From JBFMHP01 sp040752855 (GTDB lineage Bacteria > Pseudomonadota > Gammaproteobacteria > RBG-16-57-12): a stretch of DNA of 64,000 nucleotides. Of the stretch, positions 25,566 to 34,985 are shown piece by piece (the stretch's first letter is position 1; each line of letters starts with the position of its first letter). The notes under the pieces are model-generated. The model worked only from the letters and a program-made list of their open reading frames with translations, did no database searches and was not told where the DNA came from. The position numbers and the translations under genes are program-made. The DNA lies in contig JBFMHP010000039.1 in NCBI GenBank assembly GCA_040752855.1, positions 7,800-71,799 of the forward strand, written 5' to 3'.

Positions 25566-25979
25566 CTACGCCTGCGCGGCGGCCAGCAGCGGCGCGGGAT
25601 TCCACCAGCCGGTGACGCGCCGAATCCGCCCGCCGGGAGCGAATTCAAAGACATCGATGCCAGACACCCGCGCCTCGGCGCCGTTGCGCGCTACGCAGTG
25701 TGCCTTCCAGCACACGGCAGCGGAACCGCCGCAGACTTGGATCTCATGGGGCACGAAATCGAGCACGGCGAACAAGGCCGCAAAGCCTTCAAAAAATGTC
25801 GCCAGGGCGTCGTGGCCGCGCCTGGGCGCAGCGTCCGCCGGATCGACCAGTTCCCCATCCGATTCGAAGGTGGCGCACCACGCCGCGCGGTCACGCGCGC
25901 GGATCGCCGCAAAGTAATCGTGGATCATCGTGTGTGCGCGGTTCGGCACGCCTACTGCTTCGGTGATGCTCTGTTGCAT
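25566..25979 (-). CDS. NTF2-like / SnoaL-like fold protein
   Basis: The 137-residue protein has the NTF2-like pattern: an N-terminal helix pair (HTMIHDYFAAIRARDRAAW), FESDGELVDPADAAPRRGHD, and C-terminal strands ending VTGWWNPAPLL. The fold serves small-molecule binding or isomerisation, and the function is unknown here. The ATG at 25979 follows AGGAGATCATC. A strong terminator at 26014-26048 lies just upstream, so its promoter must be very close or it depends on read-through. Confidence 0.7.
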   Translation of the reverse strand: MQQSITEAVGVPNRAHTMIHDYFAAIRARDRAAWCATFESDGELVDPADAAPRRGHDALATFFEGFAALFAVLDFVPHEIQVCGGSAAVCWKAHCVARNGAEARVSGIDVFEFAPGGRIRRVTGWWNPAPLLAAAQA

Positions 25980-26013
25980 GATGATCTCCTTTGAATAAGA
26001 TTTCCGCTCCGGC

Positions 26014-26048
26014 AAAAAAAACCGCGGCCGGCCAGCGCCGCCCGCGGT
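26014..26048 (-). terminator. rho-independent terminator of the DUF4331 operon
   Basis: On the minus strand ACCGCGG and CCGCGGT close a GC-rich hairpin followed by seven T residues. It begins 6 nt after the lipoprotein stop. Confidence 0.85.
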
Positions 26049-26054
26049 TACACC

Positions 26055-26279
26055 TCACTCCACCGGCTCCGCCTCGACGTCATCTATCTCGTTCGCGACA
26101 ATCGTCTCGACATCCTCGGGCTCGCTCTCCTCCAGCGTTGTCGCTGTCATCCGCTGCACGGCCGCGCTGAATTCCTCGCCCTGGACCGGGGTGTTTTCCG
26201 CGGCGTTGTCGCTGTTGCAGGCCGACAGGGCGGCAAGGGCGGCGATTAACGCGCACATCGCTATCAGTTGGTAGTTCAT
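26055..26279 (-). CDS. small acidic lipoprotein
   Basis: The 74-residue product has a lipoprotein signal with lipobox LSAC (MNYQLIAMCALIAALAALSAC), so Cys21 should be lipidated. The mature part is only 54 residues and strongly acidic (EESEPEDVETIVANEIDDVE). I recognise no family. It starts 10 nt after the DUF4331 gene and is followed by a terminator, so the two form a two-gene unit. Confidence 0.65.
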   Translation of the reverse strand: MNYQLIAMCALIAALAALSACNSDNAAENTPVQGEEFSAAVQRMTATTLEESEPEDVETIVANEIDDVEAEPVE

Positions 26280-26289
26280 GGCGGCATCC

Positions 26290-27756
26290 TCAGTTCGGCG
26301 AGCCGGGCAGCGGCGTCTTGAGATAAGGGAAAACCCCGTCGAACATCGTGGCATCGACGGCGGCCCCGTCGGTGAGCGCGGCCGCGCCGGCGGGCGCGTC
26401 CGCCGGAACACAACCGAACACCGTCGGGTTGTTCAACGTGCACAGCACCCCCATGGCCACGCGCAGTTCGATGTCCACCACATCATCACCGGGTCGCCGG
26501 CCGTTGGGAAAACCGGCATTATCACCGCCCAGCACCCCGAGATTGTTTTGCGCGCCCTGCGGCGCGGGTGCGATCGAGGTATTGAGTCGCAGCATCTCCG
26601 CCGCAGAGACATGCGCGGGCTTGTTCAGCCCCGACACCCCGGTGAGAAACGCCGCGACCAGATCCTGGCGCGGGAAATTGCTCGGCGCCGGTGCGCTCGG
26701 AAACAGCAGCTCGATGATCGCCGGCAGCGTGGGGTTGGTCACATAGTCGGCGAACTGCGCGTCATGCTGCGGCTTGGCGGCGTTGAACTTGTCCTTGTCC
26801 TTGAGGCCGATCACCAGCTCGTTGACCAGCGGCATGCCGAGACGCGAGACCTGCACCCACGCCCCACCCTCCTTCGCCGGGCGAGCATAACTGGGAGCCG
26901 TGCGCAACAGCCGGCCTTGCCGCAAACTCGCCGTGGTCCAGCCGCCGATCACCGGATCTTTTGCCGTCGCCAGGCAGCTCTTGTGCACCTCCAGGATCAA
27001 CGAGGTGATGTTCTCGTCCGCAATGATGTTGGGCTCCCCATCCACCGGACCCAGCGGATTGGTATTGATGAGATCGAAGATCTCGCCGAGATTCACCACA
27101 AATGACTCTTGGCGCTGGCCGACGAACATGCGCCCGGGCTTGCCGCAGCCGGGGATGTTCACGTTATAGACATGCGCGGCGGCATAGGCGGCATAGTCCG
27201 GGATGGACTTGTTGCCGATATTGTCGACCGGCTTGGCGAAGCTCTTGGCGCCGGTATCGGCATTGCTGAGGGCCTGGCGCTGTCCCGTGCGGCGATTGCC
27301 GCGCACCACGCTCACCTCATAGCTCTCCAGCACGTTCAGCGCCGCGGTGTTGCCGGCCGCAATCGCGCCGGAGTTGATCAGCGGAATCGCCACCTGCTTG
27401 CCGCCGACGTTGAGGCTGGTGTTCTGGAGCTGATTTTTGAAACGGAATTGGAAGGTGATGTCCTCCTTGGCGTCCCCGTCATTGTCGACATGGATCTCGT
27501 AGAGGGCATCCGGATCGAGGCTGAAATAATTCGGTCCGCCGTAGGCATCCTGCAAGGGCAGGTAATTGGCGATGAGCGTGACATACTCCTCGCGCCCCTG
27601 CTCATAGCTCATGAACATATAGAAGTCCGTGCCATCGACCTTGGGCATTTCGGTGATGAACGGGGCCTCCCGGTGGCTCGAGGCCAAGACACTCGCGCCC
27701 GGCAGCGCGATGACGGCCGCGGCGCTCAATGCAATCGTTAATGTACGCAGTGACAT
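26290..27756 (-). CDS. DUF4331 family secreted protein
   Basis: The 488-residue protein has a signal peptide (cleavage near VLASSH) and the DUF4331 start SSHREAPFITEMPKVDGTDF, followed by YMFMSYEQGREEYVTLIANY. The His near the mature N-terminus and many Asp/Asn residues hint at metal binding, but the function of the family is not established. The start follows AAAGGAGAGAATC. It is divergent from an ECF sigma factor and ChrR-like gene, so control by that pair is likely. It forms an operon with a small lipoprotein. Confidence 0.85.
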   Translation of the reverse strand: MSLRTLTIALSAAAVIALPGASVLASSHREAPFITEMPKVDGTDFYMFMSYEQGREEYVTLIANYLPLQDAYGGPNYFSLDPDALYEIHVDNDGDAKEDITFQFRFKNQLQNTSLNVGGKQVAIPLINSGAIAAGNTAALNVLESYEVSVVRGNRRTGQRQALSNADTGAKSFAKPVDNIGNKSIPDYAAYAAAHVYNVNIPGCGKPGRMFVGQRQESFVVNLGEIFDLINTNPLGPVDGEPNIIADENITSLILEVHKSCLATAKDPVIGGWTTASLRQGRLLRTAPSYARPAKEGGAWVQVSRLGMPLVNELVIGLKDKDKFNAAKPQHDAQFADYVTNPTLPAIIELLFPSAPAPSNFPRQDLVAAFLTGVSGLNKPAHVSAAEMLRLNTSIAPAPQGAQNNLGVLGGDNAGFPNGRRPGDDVVDIELRVAMGVLCTLNNPTVFGCVPADAPAGAAALTDGAAVDATMFDGVFPYLKTPLPGSPN

Positions 27757-27970
27757 GATTCTCTCCTTTGAACTGTGGCAACAGCACGACGCTGTCGAAT
27801 CATTACTACGCGCGATCCGCGCGATTGGATGTTCGCGCCGCACGCACAAATGCCAAATCCATTTCGTGCGCGCGTGCGTAGTATCAAGAAAGCTATGACT
27901 AAATGTTCAGAGCATCCCCCAACCTACATCACGCGCTTCGCAGTGAAATCGCAAATTTCAGGAGTGAATT

Positions 27971-28672
27971 TTGAACGCAGCAAACCGCGCAACCATTGAA
28001 GCAGACGCGCATACGGCGATGGATGAAGATAGGGCTGTGCTAGACTTTTCGGTCATGGACGATCTGTTACCTTTGGCACCCGAGCGCGCTAAGGCCGACC
28101 GCGAATCCGCGTGGCGGGAACTGCTCGCGCGCATCGCCGCCGGCGAGCACGCCGCGGTGGCCGAGCTCTATGATGCGAGCGCCGCGCGCGTCTACGCCTT
28201 GGCGCGCCACCTCACGCGCGATGCCATGCTGGCCGAAGACGTCGTCTCCGATGTCTACCTGCAAATCTGGCAGCAGGCCGGGCGCTATGACGCGGCGCGC
28301 GGCGGCGTGCTCACCTGGCTGCTCACCATCTGCCGCTCGCGCGCGCTCGATGCCCTGCGCCGGCGCGAACCCGCCGAGCCGCACGCCGATCCCTACGCCA
28401 ACGCGCCGGACCCGCACGCCGCGGGAGACGATCCCATCGATCTGCTGAACGCGCTGGAGGGCGGCAGCCGCATTCATATTGCGCTCGCGACTCTCGGCGC
28501 GACCGAGCGGCAACTCATCTCGGCCGCCTACTTCGAGGATCTTAGCCACACGCAGATCGCCGCCCGCACCGGCATGCCGCTGGGCACCGTCAAAACCGTG
28601 CTGCGCCGCGCCGTGCAGATGCTGCGCGCGGCGCTGGAGCACAACCTGTCCACGCTGGAGAAAACGCCGTGA
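27971..28672 (+). CDS. ECF-type RNA polymerase sigma factor (RpoE/SigK-like)
   Basis: The 233-residue protein has sigma region 2 (ELYDASAARVYALARHLTRD, AEDVVSDVYLQIWQQAGRYD, TWLLTICRSRALDALRRRE) and region 4 (ATERQLISAAYFEDLSHTQI, AARTGMPLGTVKTVLRRAV). It is of the kind paired with ChrR cupins in the singlet-oxygen or peroxide response. A TTG start at 27971 lies 6 nt after AGGAG and is preferred; the next ATG is at 28019. Its stop overlaps the GTG start of the ChrR-like gene, so both proteins are made together. Confidence 0.9.
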   Translation: MNAANRATIEADAHTAMDEDRAVLDFSVMDDLLPLAPERAKADRESAWRELLARIAAGEHAAVAELYDASAARVYALARHLTRDAMLAEDVVSDVYLQIWQQAGRYDAARGGVLTWLLTICRSRALDALRRREPAEPHADPYANAPDPHAAGDDPIDLLNALEGGSRIHIALATLGATERQLISAAYFEDLSHTQIAARTGMPLGTVKTVLRRAVQMLRAALEHNLSTLEKTP

Positions 28673-29142
28673 CGAAAAGCTGTGACAACACCCCCGAGGC
28701 ACTCGACGCCACCGTGCTGAACGCACTGGTCGACTCGATCGCCCCGCTCGCGCCGCCCGCCGGGTTACGAGACAAGGTGCTCGCGCGTGTGCGCGAACAC
28801 CCAGGCGCGGGCGGCCTGATCACGGTGCGCGCCGGCGACGCCGGCTGGAAGCCGATCGCGCCCGGCCTGGAATACAAACTCCTGCTGATCGATCCACACA
28901 GCCGCACCAAGTCATTCCTGCTGCGCGCGGCCCCCGGGACCAGCCTGCCGCCGCACGGTCATTCCGGCTTCGAAGAATGTCTGGTGCTGGAGGGCGAATT
29001 CAGCATGGGGGACCTGACCCTGCGCGCGGGCGACTTCCACTGCGCCGCCGCCCATGCCTTACACGAGGAGGCGCGCACCGAACGCGGTGTGCTGGTCTAT
29101 CTGCGCGCCAGCATCGACGACTACCCCTTCGTGGCGGCGTGA
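28669..29142 (+). CDS. ChrR-like cupin anti-sigma factor
   Basis: The 157-residue protein has a short helical N-terminus (LNALVDSIAPLAPPAGLRDK) and a C-terminal ChrR-type cupin with likely metal ligands in LPPHGHSGFEECLVLEGEF and GDFHCAAAHALHEE. In Rhodobacter, ChrR holds its sigma factor through an N-terminal zinc domain with HxxxCxxC. I do not see that motif, so the sigma-binding part is shortened or different. It starts with GTG overlapping the sigma stop (GTGA). It should restrain the sigma factor until a signal acts on the cupin. Confidence 0.8.
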   Translation: MTKSCDNTPEALDATVLNALVDSIAPLAPPAGLRDKVLARVREHPGAGGLITVRAGDAGWKPIAPGLEYKLLLIDPHSRTKSFLLRAAPGTSLPPHGHSGFEECLVLEGEFSMGDLTLRAGDFHCAAAHALHEEARTERGVLVYLRASIDDYPFVAA

Positions 29143-29171
29143 GCGCCCGGCCGCCAGTGAGGTACTAAACC

Positions 29172-30059
29172 ATGCCGCACCGCGCACTCGACCCGCACAT
29201 CAACGCCGGCTGGCGCGCCGTAATCCTGGTCGCACTGTTGTCTGCCGCCCCGGCACAAGCCCATGAATTTTGGATCGAGCCGCAACACTACCGCGTCGCG
29301 CCAGGGGCCACGGTGGCACTGCGCCTGTTCGTGGGCCAGGACTTCAAGGGCGACGCGCTCATCTATCTGCCGGAGCTGGTCGAGCGCTTTGTGCATGTGG
29401 GTCCGCAGGGCGAAACGTCGATCGACGCCGTGCCGGGCGACGATCCTGCCGGAGAGATCAATGTGACGGAGACTGGCCTGCACCGCGTCGCCTACCGCAG
29501 CAAAGCCTCTTCGATCAGCTTCAACTCACGCGACGAATTCGAACGCTATCTGGACTTGGAGGGATTGGAGCGGATTCGGGAGACCTCTGATTACAACGCA
29601 CGCACGCGTCCACCGATCCACGAGTTGTTCTCGCGCTGCGCCAAGACGCTGATCGGCGCCGGCGCCTCCCCTGCTGGCACCGATCAGCCACTCGGCTTGC
29701 GGTTGGAATTGATCGCAGAACGCAATCCATACACGCCCGGTGACTTCACCCGGACGCCGGTGCGGCTCTTGCTGGATGGAAAACCCTTGGCCGGTGCGCT
29801 AGTGAAGGCCTTTCATCACAGCGACCCGCGCTACAACACCCGCGCACGCACCGACGCGCAGGGTCGCGCGTTGCTAGACCTCCATCACCCCGGGGTGTGG
29901 CTGCTCAACGCCGTGCACCTGTTCCCCGCATCCGCGGCGGCGCACGCCCAATGGGAAAGCCTGTGGGCCTCGCTCACCTTTCAACTCGATGAGACGGTGC
30001 TGCGTCCGCCGCGCGCGAGCAGCGACTCGAATGCTTCCACCGGCAGCGGTCGGCTGTAG
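29172..30059 (+). CDS. DUF4198 periplasmic protein
   Basis: The 295-residue protein has a signal peptide (cleavage after AQAHE is likely) and the DUF4198 pattern: AHEFWIEPQHYRVAPGATV with an exposed N-terminal His, GQDFKGDALIYLPE, then PVRLLLDGKPLAGALVKAFH. Members often lie next to metal or cobalt/nickel transport genes. Here it follows the sigma/ChrR pair by 29 nt and may be its target. Its last 79 nt overlap the 3' end of the convergent GGDEF-EAL gene. Confidence 0.8.
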   Translation: MPHRALDPHINAGWRAVILVALLSAAPAQAHEFWIEPQHYRVAPGATVALRLFVGQDFKGDALIYLPELVERFVHVGPQGETSIDAVPGDDPAGEINVTETGLHRVAYRSKASSISFNSRDEFERYLDLEGLERIRETSDYNARTRPPIHELFSRCAKTLIGAGASPAGTDQPLGLRLELIAERNPYTPGDFTRTPVRLLLDGKPLAGALVKAFHHSDPRYNTRARTDAQGRALLDLHHPGVWLLNAVHLFPASAAAHAQWESLWASLTFQLDETVLRPPRASSDSNASTGSGRL

Positions 30060-33000
30060 AGATAACCCTGCACCTCGTGACAATTGAGCGCGCGCAGGAA
30101 TTCCTGTTGCTCGACGGTCTCCACGCCCTCGGCCACCACATCGAGTTGCAGGCTCCGCCCCAGCGCGAGCACCGCCTCGGTGATGGCCGCGTCATTGGCG
30201 TCCTGCGGGATGTCGCGCACGAAGGAACGGTCGATCTTGAGCTTGTCGACCGGCAGTCGCTTGAGATAACTGAGCGAGGAATAGCCGGTGCCGAAGTCGT
30301 CGATGGCAATCGTCACACCGATGGCTTTCAGCGTATCGAGCATGCTGATCGCCCAATCGGCCTTCTGCATGATGAAACTTTCGGTGATCTCCAGTTCCAG
30401 ATGACGCGCCTCCAATCCCGACTCCTCCAGGGCCTGGACCACGCTGGAGACGATGTCGCCGCGCTGAAACTGGATGCCGGAGACATTGACCGAGATACGC
30501 TTCAGCCCGTGCGCCTGCCATGACCGGGCCTGGCGGCAGGCCTCGGCGAGCACCCAGTCGCCGAGCCGCACGATCAGGCCGGTGTCCTCGGCGAGCGGAA
30601 TGAACTTGTCCGGCATCACCAGCCCCAGCTGCGGGTGGAGCCAGCGCACCAAGGCCTCGGCGCCGCACAGCCGGCCGCTGGGGAGATGATATTGCGGCTG
30701 GTAATGCACGACCAGCTGGCCGGCCCCCAGCGCCTGGCGCAGCGCGGACTCCATCGTCAAGCGCTCGAAGGCCGCGGCGGTGAGCGACGCGGTGTAGAAC
30801 TGATAGTCGTTGCGCCCTTCTTCCTTGGCACGATACATGGCCGCATCGGCGTTGCGGATCAAGGTGGCGCTGTCCTGTCCGTCGCGCGGATAGAGGCTCA
30901 CGCCCATGCTGAGGGTCAGGTGCAGCTCATGGCCCTTCACATGAAACGGCTTGGCGAAGGCTGTCATCAGTTTCTGCGCCAGCACCGCCACGTGCTGCAC
31001 CTCCTGGATGTCCTCCATCACGATGATGAACTCATCCCCGCCCAGTCGCGCGACCGTATCGTCTTCCCGGATGATCTGCTTGATGCGGTTGGCCGCCTCC
31101 ACCAGCAGCTGATCACCCACCGGATGCCCGAGGCTGTCATTGACGTTCTTGAAGCGATCGAGATCGAGAAACAGCACCGCGACCTGGTGGCCGTCGCGAT
31201 GGGCGCGATGCAGGGCGTGATCGAGGCGGTCGTTGAGCAACAGGCGGTTGGGCAGCTGGGTCAGCGGATCGTGGTGGGCCAGAAAATCAAGCTGCTGCTG
31301 CGACTGTTTGAGCGCCGAGATATCGGAGAACACCGAGACATAGTTGGTCAGGCGCTGGTGCTGGTCGTAGACCGCGCTGATGGTCGACCAGGTGGGAAAG
31401 ACCTCGCCGTTCTTGCGCCGGTCCCACAGCTCGCCCTGCCAGACGCCATCCTCCTGCAACGACCGCCGAAGTTCCGCGTAGTATTCCGGGGTGTGGCGCC
31501 CGGAGCGCAGCAGCTTGGGATTTTTGCCCAACACCTCGGCCTCCTCATAACCGGTGATCGCGGTAAAGGCGGTGTTCACCGCCACGATCCGGTTATCGGT
31601 GTCCGAGATCACCACCCCTTCGGCGGTGCTCTCCACCACGGCGGCCAGCAGTCGGTATTTCTCCTCGACGAGCGCGCGCTCGCTCACATCGCGCGCCATC
31701 GCGATCAACAGGGGCTGCTCACCCTCGCCCGAGAATTTACTCAGACGCACCTCCACCGGAAACAGACTGCCGTCCTTGCACAGATGCACGGTGCTGTATT
31801 CGACATATTCCTGCGCGCCGCTCAACACCTGCTCCACCATCCGGCGCACGGTTTCCACCGGCAGTTGCGGCATGATCTCGACCGGCCCGAGGGTCAGCAG
31901 CTCCTCGCGGGTGTACCCCATGCGCGCCAAGGCGGAACGGTTGCAGTCGACGAACTTGGCGGTGGCGGGATCGATCAGCAGGACATTGTCGACGGTGTTA
32001 TCCAGCGCGCCTCGAAAGCGGGATAAGGCCCGCTCGCTGCGTTGCAGGGCATCGAACAGCCGGGCGCTGTGCATGGCGTGCGCCAGACTCGGCGCAAGCA
32101 GCGGCACGAAGCGGCGCAGCTCCGCGGTGAAGCCGTCGAGTTTGCCGGAACCGAGCTTGAGGACGCCGAGAAACCGGTCCTCGGCCCACAAGGGCACGAG
32201 ATAGGCGCTGCGCATGCCGGCGGCCACCAGCGCCTGTTCGTGCGCATATCCCGCGGCCTCACGGGCAAGATCGGGAAGGTAACGGGGCTGCTGGGCGGCG
32301 ATCATCTCCACGAGCAAGGTCGTCTCCATCGGCTGATAGCTACCGGCCGGCGCGACCGCCGGCATCGACCCATTGACGGCGTAGACATAGAAACCGCGGG
32401 CCTCCTCATCCAGCAGAACGATGGCGTAACGCAGATCGCCCAGTTCGCGATACAGGAACGCCAGGGTGGCCTCGGCCACCGCCTGCTGCGAGAGTCCGGA
32501 GATGATTTGCAGGTATTGCGCCAAGAGCTGGGCGTAGCGCTGACTTTCCTCGAGGGACTGCGCGATCGTGCGCTTCTGCCGCTCGAGCCGGTAATGCCCG
32601 ATGACCCTGCCATAAGTCGCGATCAAGGGGTGCAAATACTCCACCAGCAACTGATCGTATCCGCCCGGCCGGTTGGCCAAGCCGATCATCGCGACCAACA
32701 CCCCGGCGTGATACACCGGGATGCCGATATAGGAATGCAGCGGGGGATGGCCGTCGGGCAGGCCACAGCGGCGCGGATCGCTGGCCGGTGCGTTGGCGAT
32801 CACCACCTGGCCGCTGGTCATCACCGCCCCATACAGGCTGTCGAGACGCCGGAACTCCATGCCATTCTGCTGGCTTTCGGCAAACAGCCGGCGCGTGGCC
32901 TCATTCCAGGCGACATCGCAGCAGGCATGGGTCTTAAGATAGGGCCGGCCCTGTTCGTCTAGTAGAACCTCGCCGATATTGCCGTACTCACTGGCCGTCA

Positions 33001-33151
33001 AGGCCCGCAGATCCCTGAGCAGATCTTCGAACAGGGTGGCGGGGGCATCTTCCCGGATGACATGCTCCTGGGCGCGGCTGATCGCCTGCAACAAGGCATA
33101 GGCCTCGCTCAGGCCAAAAGCGCCCGTGGCGTTTGGCTCGTTTCCGTACAT
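29981..33151 (-). CDS. GAF-PAS-GGDEF-EAL cyclic-di-GMP signalling protein
   Basis: The 1056-residue cytoplasmic protein has, in order, two GAF-like domains (about residues 20-190 and 215-370), two PAS domains (about 390-500 and 515-630, with VISDTDNRIVAVNTAFTAIT), a GGDEF domain with intact motif RLGGDEFIIV, and an EAL domain with GAEALVRW, ITESFIMQ and DDFGTGYSSLSYLK. Both active-site motifs are intact, so it may make and degrade c-di-GMP depending on signals at the sensor domains. I chose the ATG at 33151, just after GGGGGAG. It overlaps the DUF4198 gene tail-to-tail. Confidence 0.9.
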   Translation of the reverse strand: MYGNEPNATGAFGLSEAYALLQAISRAQEHVIREDAPATLFEDLLRDLRALTASEYGNIGEVLLDEQGRPYLKTHACCDVAWNEATRRLFAESQQNGMEFRRLDSLYGAVMTSGQVVIANAPASDPRRCGLPDGHPPLHSYIGIPVYHAGVLVAMIGLANRPGGYDQLLVEYLHPLIATYGRVIGHYRLERQKRTIAQSLEESQRYAQLLAQYLQIISGLSQQAVAEATLAFLYRELGDLRYAIVLLDEEARGFYVYAVNGSMPAVAPAGSYQPMETTLLVEMIAAQQPRYLPDLAREAAGYAHEQALVAAGMRSAYLVPLWAEDRFLGVLKLGSGKLDGFTAELRRFVPLLAPSLAHAMHSARLFDALQRSERALSRFRGALDNTVDNVLLIDPATAKFVDCNRSALARMGYTREELLTLGPVEIMPQLPVETVRRMVEQVLSGAQEYVEYSTVHLCKDGSLFPVEVRLSKFSGEGEQPLLIAMARDVSERALVEEKYRLLAAVVESTAEGVVISDTDNRIVAVNTAFTAITGYEEAEVLGKNPKLLRSGRHTPEYYAELRRSLQEDGVWQGELWDRRKNGEVFPTWSTISAVYDQHQRLTNYVSVFSDISALKQSQQQLDFLAHHDPLTQLPNRLLLNDRLDHALHRAHRDGHQVAVLFLDLDRFKNVNDSLGHPVGDQLLVEAANRIKQIIREDDTVARLGGDEFIIVMEDIQEVQHVAVLAQKLMTAFAKPFHVKGHELHLTLSMGVSLYPRDGQDSATLIRNADAAMYRAKEEGRNDYQFYTASLTAAAFERLTMESALRQALGAGQLVVHYQPQYHLPSGRLCGAEALVRWLHPQLGLVMPDKFIPLAEDTGLIVRLGDWVLAEACRQARSWQAHGLKRISVNVSGIQFQRGDIVSSVVQALEESGLEARHLELEITESFIMQKADWAISMLDTLKAIGVTIAIDDFGTGYSSLSYLKRLPVDKLKIDRSFVRDIPQDANDAAITEAVLALGRSLQLDVVAEGVETVEQQEFLRALNCHEVQGYLYSRPLPVEAFESLLARGGRSTVSSS

Positions 33152-33280
33152 AACTCCCCCAATGAGCGCCCCAATCTTTGGGCTACTCGAGCACGCACCG
33201 CGCCAATCCCCCGATCCGGCGCGCGCCACACTCAAAACATTAATTTGACTATGCTAATCGACCTTGCCGGGGTTCGGCAA

Positions 33281-34750
33281 TCACCGCGACTTGAACAAGG
33301 CCTTCATCAGACTGCTGGCAAGCTTTTTGCCCAGCGAACTGCCCACGCTGCGCACGACACTCTTAGCCAGGGCCTCGCCGACACCCTCGCGCTGGCGTCC
33401 CGAGGACTTGCGCGGCGCTTCCTTGGCCGCCTGTTCCAGATCCTCCTCGCGCGCCGCGCGCTCCCTGGCCGCATGCGCGCGCAGCATTTCATAGGCCGAT
33501 TCGCGATCCACCGGCTTTTCGTAACGCCCCGCCACCGGACTGGTGCGCATGAGCGCCGCGCGCTCCTCGGGGCTCACCGGCCCGAGGCGCGAGGTCGGCG
33601 GACAGATCAGCGCGCGCTCGACCATCGACGGCACGCCCTTGTCGGTCAACACCGAGGCCAGCGCCTCGCCCACACCCAGCTGGGTAATCACCTCCTCGGT
33701 GCTGAAGGCCGGATTGGCGCGAAAGGTCTGCGCAGCGACCTTCACCGCCTTCTGGTCCTTGGGTGTGAAGGCACGCAACGCGTGCTGGACGCGATTGCCG
33801 AGCTGCCCGAGCACCGTATCCGGCACGTCGGCCGGATTCTGAGTGATGAAATAAACGCCCACGCCCTTGGAGCGGATCAGGCGCACCACCTGCTCGACGC
33901 GATCGAGCAGGGCCTTGGGCGCCTCGTTGAACAACAGATGCGCCTCGTCGAAGAAGAACACAAGCTTGGGCTTGTCGAGATCACCGGCCTCCGGCAGTTC
34001 CTTGAACAGCTCGGTGAGCAGCCACAGCAGGAAAATCGCATAGAGCTTGGGTTGCAGCATCAGCTTGTCGGCGGCCAGCAGATTGATGTAGCCGCGCCCC
34101 TCGCTGTCGGTGCGCATGAACTCGGCTATCTCCAGCGCCGGCTCGCCGAAGAAGCGGTCGCCGCCGTGCTCCTCCAGCTCCATCAGCTTGCGCTGGATCG
34201 CGCCGATCGAGGCGCTGCTCATCGCGCCGTATTGATCGCTCAGCGCGCCCGTATCCTTGGTCACGTAGTTGAGCATCTCGCGCAGATCCTTGAGATCGAG
34301 CAACGGCATCTGCTGATCGGCGGCGATCTTGAAGATCACCTGCAACACGCCCTGCTGAGTATCGTTGAGATCCATCAGACGCGCGAGCAACAGCGGCCCG
34401 ACATCCTGCACCGTAGTGCGCACCGGATGCCCCTGCTCGCCGTACACATCCCAGAACAGCACCGGGTTGGCGCGATACTGGAAATCCGCCAGCCCCACCT
34501 CTTGCGCGCGTTTTTCCAGAAAATCCTTCGACGTGCCCGCCTGGCTGATGCCGGAAAGATCGCCTTTGACATCGGCCATGAACACCGGCACGCCCTGGCG
34601 CGAGAAGCCTTCGGCCAGCACCTGCAAGGTCACGGTCTTGCCCGTGCCGGTGGCCCCGGCGATCAGGCCGTGGCGGTTGGCGTATTTGAGCAACAACGAC
34701 ACGGGCTGATCGCCCTTGCCAACAAAGATCGTCTTGTCGTTCATAGTCAT
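33281..34750 (-). CDS. yjgR: HerA-like ATPase, DUF853 (YjgR)
   Basis: The 489-residue protein has a Walker A motif GATGTGKTVTLQV near residue 35, Walker B KLVFFFDEAHLLF near residue 265 and a sensor segment GVYFITQNPADVPDTV. It matches DUF853/YjgR, related to HerA helicases. The cellular role is not established. The C-terminus is Ala/Arg/Glu-rich and probably coiled (ARERAAREEDLEQAAKEA). ATGs at 34750 and 34744 are both possible and neither has a strong site. Confidence 0.85.
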   Translation of the reverse strand: MTMNDKTIFVGKGDQPVSLLLKYANRHGLIAGATGTGKTVTLQVLAEGFSRQGVPVFMADVKGDLSGISQAGTSKDFLEKRAQEVGLADFQYRANPVLFWDVYGEQGHPVRTTVQDVGPLLLARLMDLNDTQQGVLQVIFKIAADQQMPLLDLKDLREMLNYVTKDTGALSDQYGAMSSASIGAIQRKLMELEEHGGDRFFGEPALEIAEFMRTDSEGRGYINLLAADKLMLQPKLYAIFLLWLLTELFKELPEAGDLDKPKLVFFFDEAHLLFNEAPKALLDRVEQVVRLIRSKGVGVYFITQNPADVPDTVLGQLGNRVQHALRAFTPKDQKAVKVAAQTFRANPAFSTEEVITQLGVGEALASVLTDKGVPSMVERALICPPTSRLGPVSPEERAALMRTSPVAGRYEKPVDRESAYEMLRAHAARERAAREEDLEQAAKEAPRKSSGRQREGVGEALAKSVVRSVGSSLGKKLASSLMKALFKSR

Positions 34751-34985
34751 ACCCACGTTCAGAAAAAGTGCCGGGAATCATACGGGCGCGGCTGGCAATG
34801 GATTCAAAGACGGCCGTACCGAGATTGATTGTGAAACAATGTAATATCCGCCGCGATCGAATTGCGGCCGCGCCGCTCGGGCTATAATAATTCAGTCATC
34901 AATGATACCGTAGCCCGCAGCGGCTCGAAATCATTAGTTTAGCGGACCATCCATCCACTCACCGAGGAAAAGAGGAGGAAGCATC

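Noticed and set aside
30635..32026. A 463-codon plus-strand frame
   Set aside because: It is opposite the PAS-GGDEF-EAL coding region and is rich in His/Gln/Arg as expected from a shadow.
33062..34828. A 588-codon plus-strand frame
   Set aside because: It lies opposite the DUF853 ATPase, which has clear Walker motifs on the minus strand.
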